A program made the position numbers and the translations under genes. 64,000 bases of DNA from FEN-1350 sp964643355 (lineage in GTDB: Bacteria; Planctomycetota; Phycisphaerae; Sedimentisphaerales; Anaerohalosphaeraceae): assembly GCA_964643355.1 (NCBI GenBank), contig CAZXPW010000010.1, forward strand, positions 1 to 64,000, written 5' to 3'. Position 1 is the first letter of the stretch; every line of letters starts with the position of its first letter. The notes beneath the pieces are model-generated. The model saw only the letters and a list, made by a program, of their open reading frames with translations. It had not been told where the DNA came from and ran no database searches. Shown here piece after piece: positions 62,318-64,000 of the stretch.

Positions 62318-63496
62318 ATGAAAGTGGTGTTATGGCTTCAATCGATTTGTTTTTTGTGTTCCGCGCAGTGGATATGGGCCGTATGCCCTACGGCGGATCG
62401 AACCGGGGATTGTTATGTCAATCCTGATGACCTTCTTCAGATTGCTCAGCAGTGGATGAGCGAAGGTCCCAATTGTCCTTCCGCCGATATCAACGGTGAT
62501 TGCCGTGTGGATGTGGAAGATTTTGCGCTGATTTCCCGGCAGTGGTTGTCCGGAGATGGAATTCCGGATGATATGGTCCTTATCCCGGCCGGGGTTTTTC
62601 AAATGGGGGATGCCTTTGGCGAAGGCGGTTTGAAAGAACAACCCCTGCACACGGTAAGCGTTCATTCTTTTCTGATCGGAATCAATGAAGTTACGAATAC
62701 GCAATATTGTGAGTTTTTGAATGACTCATGGTCCTCCGGCCTGTTAGAAGTGCGGGATGATCGGTATGTCTATCCTGTGGGAGGGGATGAAATCTTCCTC
62801 ATGTTAAAACCCACGGTGGCGGAAAGTCATATTCATTTCGATGGTCATGTTTTTTCGGTTGTTTCCGGAAAAGAAAACCACCCGATCGTCTTGGTCAGTT
62901 GGTTTGGTGCGGCCAGTTTTTGTAATTGGAAAAGTCGGATTCAACATCTGCAGGAATGTTACAACCCCTCCACCTGGAACTGCGACTTTGATGCCAGGGG
63001 CTATCGTTTACCAACCGAAGCGGAATGGGAATATGCCGCCAGGGGTGGTCTGGAAGGAAGACGATACCCATGGGGGGATTCCATCGTGGCTTTGCAGGTA
63101 AACTATTGGTTGTCAGGAGATCCGTATGAAACAGGACTCTATCCATTAACCACGCCGGTGGGTTTCTATGCGGGACTGCCCCGGTTCAAAACTGACTATA
63201 ACTGGCCTGGAAGTCAGATAATTTATAATACGGCCAATGGAATTAATGGTTATGGTCTGTATGATGTAGCCGGGAATGTGTGGGAATGGTGCAACGATTG
63301 GTCCCTGGATACCTATTATGCCCAAAGTCCTTTGGATAATCCGAAAGGACCTTCCGAAGGATACTATCGAATTATCCGAGGAGGATATTGGGGAAGCGGT
63401 TTGGCGGGTCTTCGTGTCTCCAATCGTGATGATGGCTCTCCTGATAGTGTCGGCATCGATGTCGGTTTTCGGATAGTTTTGAATTTGGCGAATTAA
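62318..63496 (+). CDS. Secreted SUMF1 (formylglycine-enzyme-like) protein with dockerin-like domain
   Basis: 392 residues. Signal peptide (VVLWLQSICFLCSAQWIWAV), a dockerin-like pair (DRTGDCYVNPDDLLQIAQQW and ADINGDCRVDVEDFALISRQ, about 25-85), then a SUMF1/EgtB/PvdO-type domain: MVLIPAGVFQMGDAFGEGG, EVTNTQYCEFLN, YRLPTEAEWEYAARGG, GLYDVAGNVWEWCNDW, RIIRGGYWGSG. The cysteine pair needed for formylglycine formation in true FGE is not found in the RGGYWGSGLAGLRVSNR region, so this is a paralogue of unknown activity. A strong GGAGGG site precedes ATG. It follows the GLUG gene by 52 bases and may be co-transcribed. Confidence 0.87.
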   Translation: MKVVLWLQSICFLCSAQWIWAVCPTADRTGDCYVNPDDLLQIAQQWMSEGPNCPSADINGDCRVDVEDFALISRQWLSGDGIPDDMVLIPAGVFQMGDAFGEGGLKEQPLHTVSVHSFLIGINEVTNTQYCEFLNDSWSSGLLEVRDDRYVYPVGGDEIFLMLKPTVAESHIHFDGHVFSVVSGKENHPIVLVSWFGAASFCNWKSRIQHLQECYNPSTWNCDFDARGYRLPTEAEWEYAARGGLEGRRYPWGDSIVALQVNYWLSGDPYETGLYPLTTPVGFYAGLPRFKTDYNWPGSQIIYNTANGINGYGLYDVAGNVWEWCNDWSLDTYYAQSPLDNPKGPSEGYYRIIRGGYWGSGLAGLRVSNRDDGSPDSVGIDVGFRIVLNLAN

Positions 63497-63715
63497 TTCA
63501 ATTTCCGCAGTTAAAGGCACAATAATGCGTTTATGAGTCAGAAACGCAGAATGGCTGGGCTTCATCGACATTCATAACCGGAGACTTGATCGGCAGATTC
63601 AGGCCAAATCGCTTGAACAGGATCGTTTGGTGATTTGTCGGGCGCGTTACGCAACGACGACGAATCATAAAGTCAAGTGTTATTTCCTACGGGGGGCTGG
63701 CTGTTGGCGTGTTTC

Positions 63716-64000
63716 CTATTCCGCCAGGATTTTGACGGAGGGATTTCTCCAGGTGCCGATGCCATCCCACCAGTCGGGGATGGGGTCGAAGAGTTCTCGG
63801 TCCTTGAGTTGCCCCTGAACTTTATGGTGGAGGTGACGCATACAGGCGATGCCGCCGATCTGCCAGGCCCGGGCACCGATTCGAACTGCAACGGCCTCCC
63901 GCGGCCCCTCCGTTTGGCAGATGGCCCGCACCAGTTCTTCGGCCAGCGGGTCCAGGAGCCGGTTCCATTCGGTCAGATTTTGTTGTTCGGCCTGAATGAC
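63716..64000 (-). CDS. Unrecognised protein, C-terminal part (runs off the window)
   Basis: 95 codons on the minus strand, open to the window end, so the start lies beyond 64000. The C-terminus has WQIGGIACMRHLHHKVQGQL and DPIPDWWDGIGTWRNP, ending VKILAE. It looks like a soluble, well-conserved protein, since the composition is normal coding, but I do not recognise the family. The 219 bases between it and the SUMF1-like gene hold nothing clear. Confidence 0.55.
   Translation of the reverse strand, partial: VIQAEQQNLTEWNRLLDPLAEELVRAICQTEGPREAVAVRIGARAWQIGGIACMRHLHHKVQGQLKDRELFDPIPDWWDGIGTWRNPSVKILAE

Noticed and set aside
1..64000. CRISPR arrays, prophage modules, rRNA operons
   Set aside because: No regularly spaced identical repeats, no phage structural or integrase genes, and no rRNA signatures were seen.

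Overview
The window looks like chromosome from a Planctomycetota bacterium, most likely of the Phycisphaerae/Sedimentisphaerales type and possibly from a metagenome assembly. This is inferred from the mix of dockerin-like repeats of the form 'AD-N-G-D-C-V...QWL' on LamG, GLUG and SUMF1-like secreted proteins, PEP-CTERM tails of the 'PAPGA...GLVGWLRRR' type, a DUF2961 (GH172) hydrolase, an exosortase locus, and moderately GC-rich coding with AT-richer patches. No rRNA genes, CRISPR arrays or intact transposases were seen.

Layout. 1-1335: 3' part of a secreted LamG/dockerin-like protein ending at a strong terminator. 1755-3378: a mosaic frame joining a truncated B12-binding radical SAM protein to pieces of HsdM and HsdR, followed by about 900 bases with no gene. 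4285-5640 (minus): an MtaB-type tRNA methylthiotransferase. 5770-11744: a three-gene inner-membrane type IV pilus or type II secretion-like module (a natural PilM-PilN fusion, then PilO-like and PilP-position proteins). 11828-17784: an aldo/keto reductase, a GH172 protein, a four-helix-bundle (IVS-type) gene inside an inverted repeat, a secreted propeller-like protein, a tRNA-like sequence with an oversized anticodon loop, and EpsI. 17849-20641 (minus): a large secreted LamG protein.

21083-55109 is a colinear locus of about 34 kb on the plus strand, with many overlapping stop/start codons, for a surface polysaccharide plus exosortase. In order it holds a Wzx flippase, an F420H2-dehydrogenase-beta-like ferredoxin protein, a polysaccharide pyruvyl transferase, glycosyltransferases, a Wzy/O-antigen-ligase-like protein, an AlgD-like GDP-mannose dehydrogenase, a GT4, a UDP-glucose dehydrogenase, an SGNH-MBOAT-SGNH O-acetylation set, a bimodular NRPS with its own phosphopantetheinyl transferase, an exosortase fused to a nucleotidyltransferase/hexapeptide-like module, a Wzz/BY-kinase, a polyprenyl glycosylphosphotransferase fused to a comparable module, and a giant TPR protein. 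A strong terminator at 55154 closes it. It predicts a uronate-containing, pyruvylated and acetylated polymer made together with PEP-CTERM protein sorting and a short nonribosomal peptide product.

55922-57327 holds two PEP-CTERM proteins, the likely exosortase substrates. 58006-63496 holds a GLUG-repeat dockerin-like protein and a SUMF1-like dockerin-like protein. A gene truncated by the window end lies on the minus strand at 63716-64000.

The most notable observations are the exosortase fusion and its sister glycosyltransferase fusion, the NRPS/PPTase pair inside the exosortase locus with a 1,359-bp perfectly repeated adenylation segment and a duplicated ugd tail in front of it, the inverted-repeat IVS-protein element that appears to have given its neighbour a signal peptide, and the radical SAM/HsdM/HsdR mosaic. 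All family assignments come from reading motifs by eye; no database search was run.
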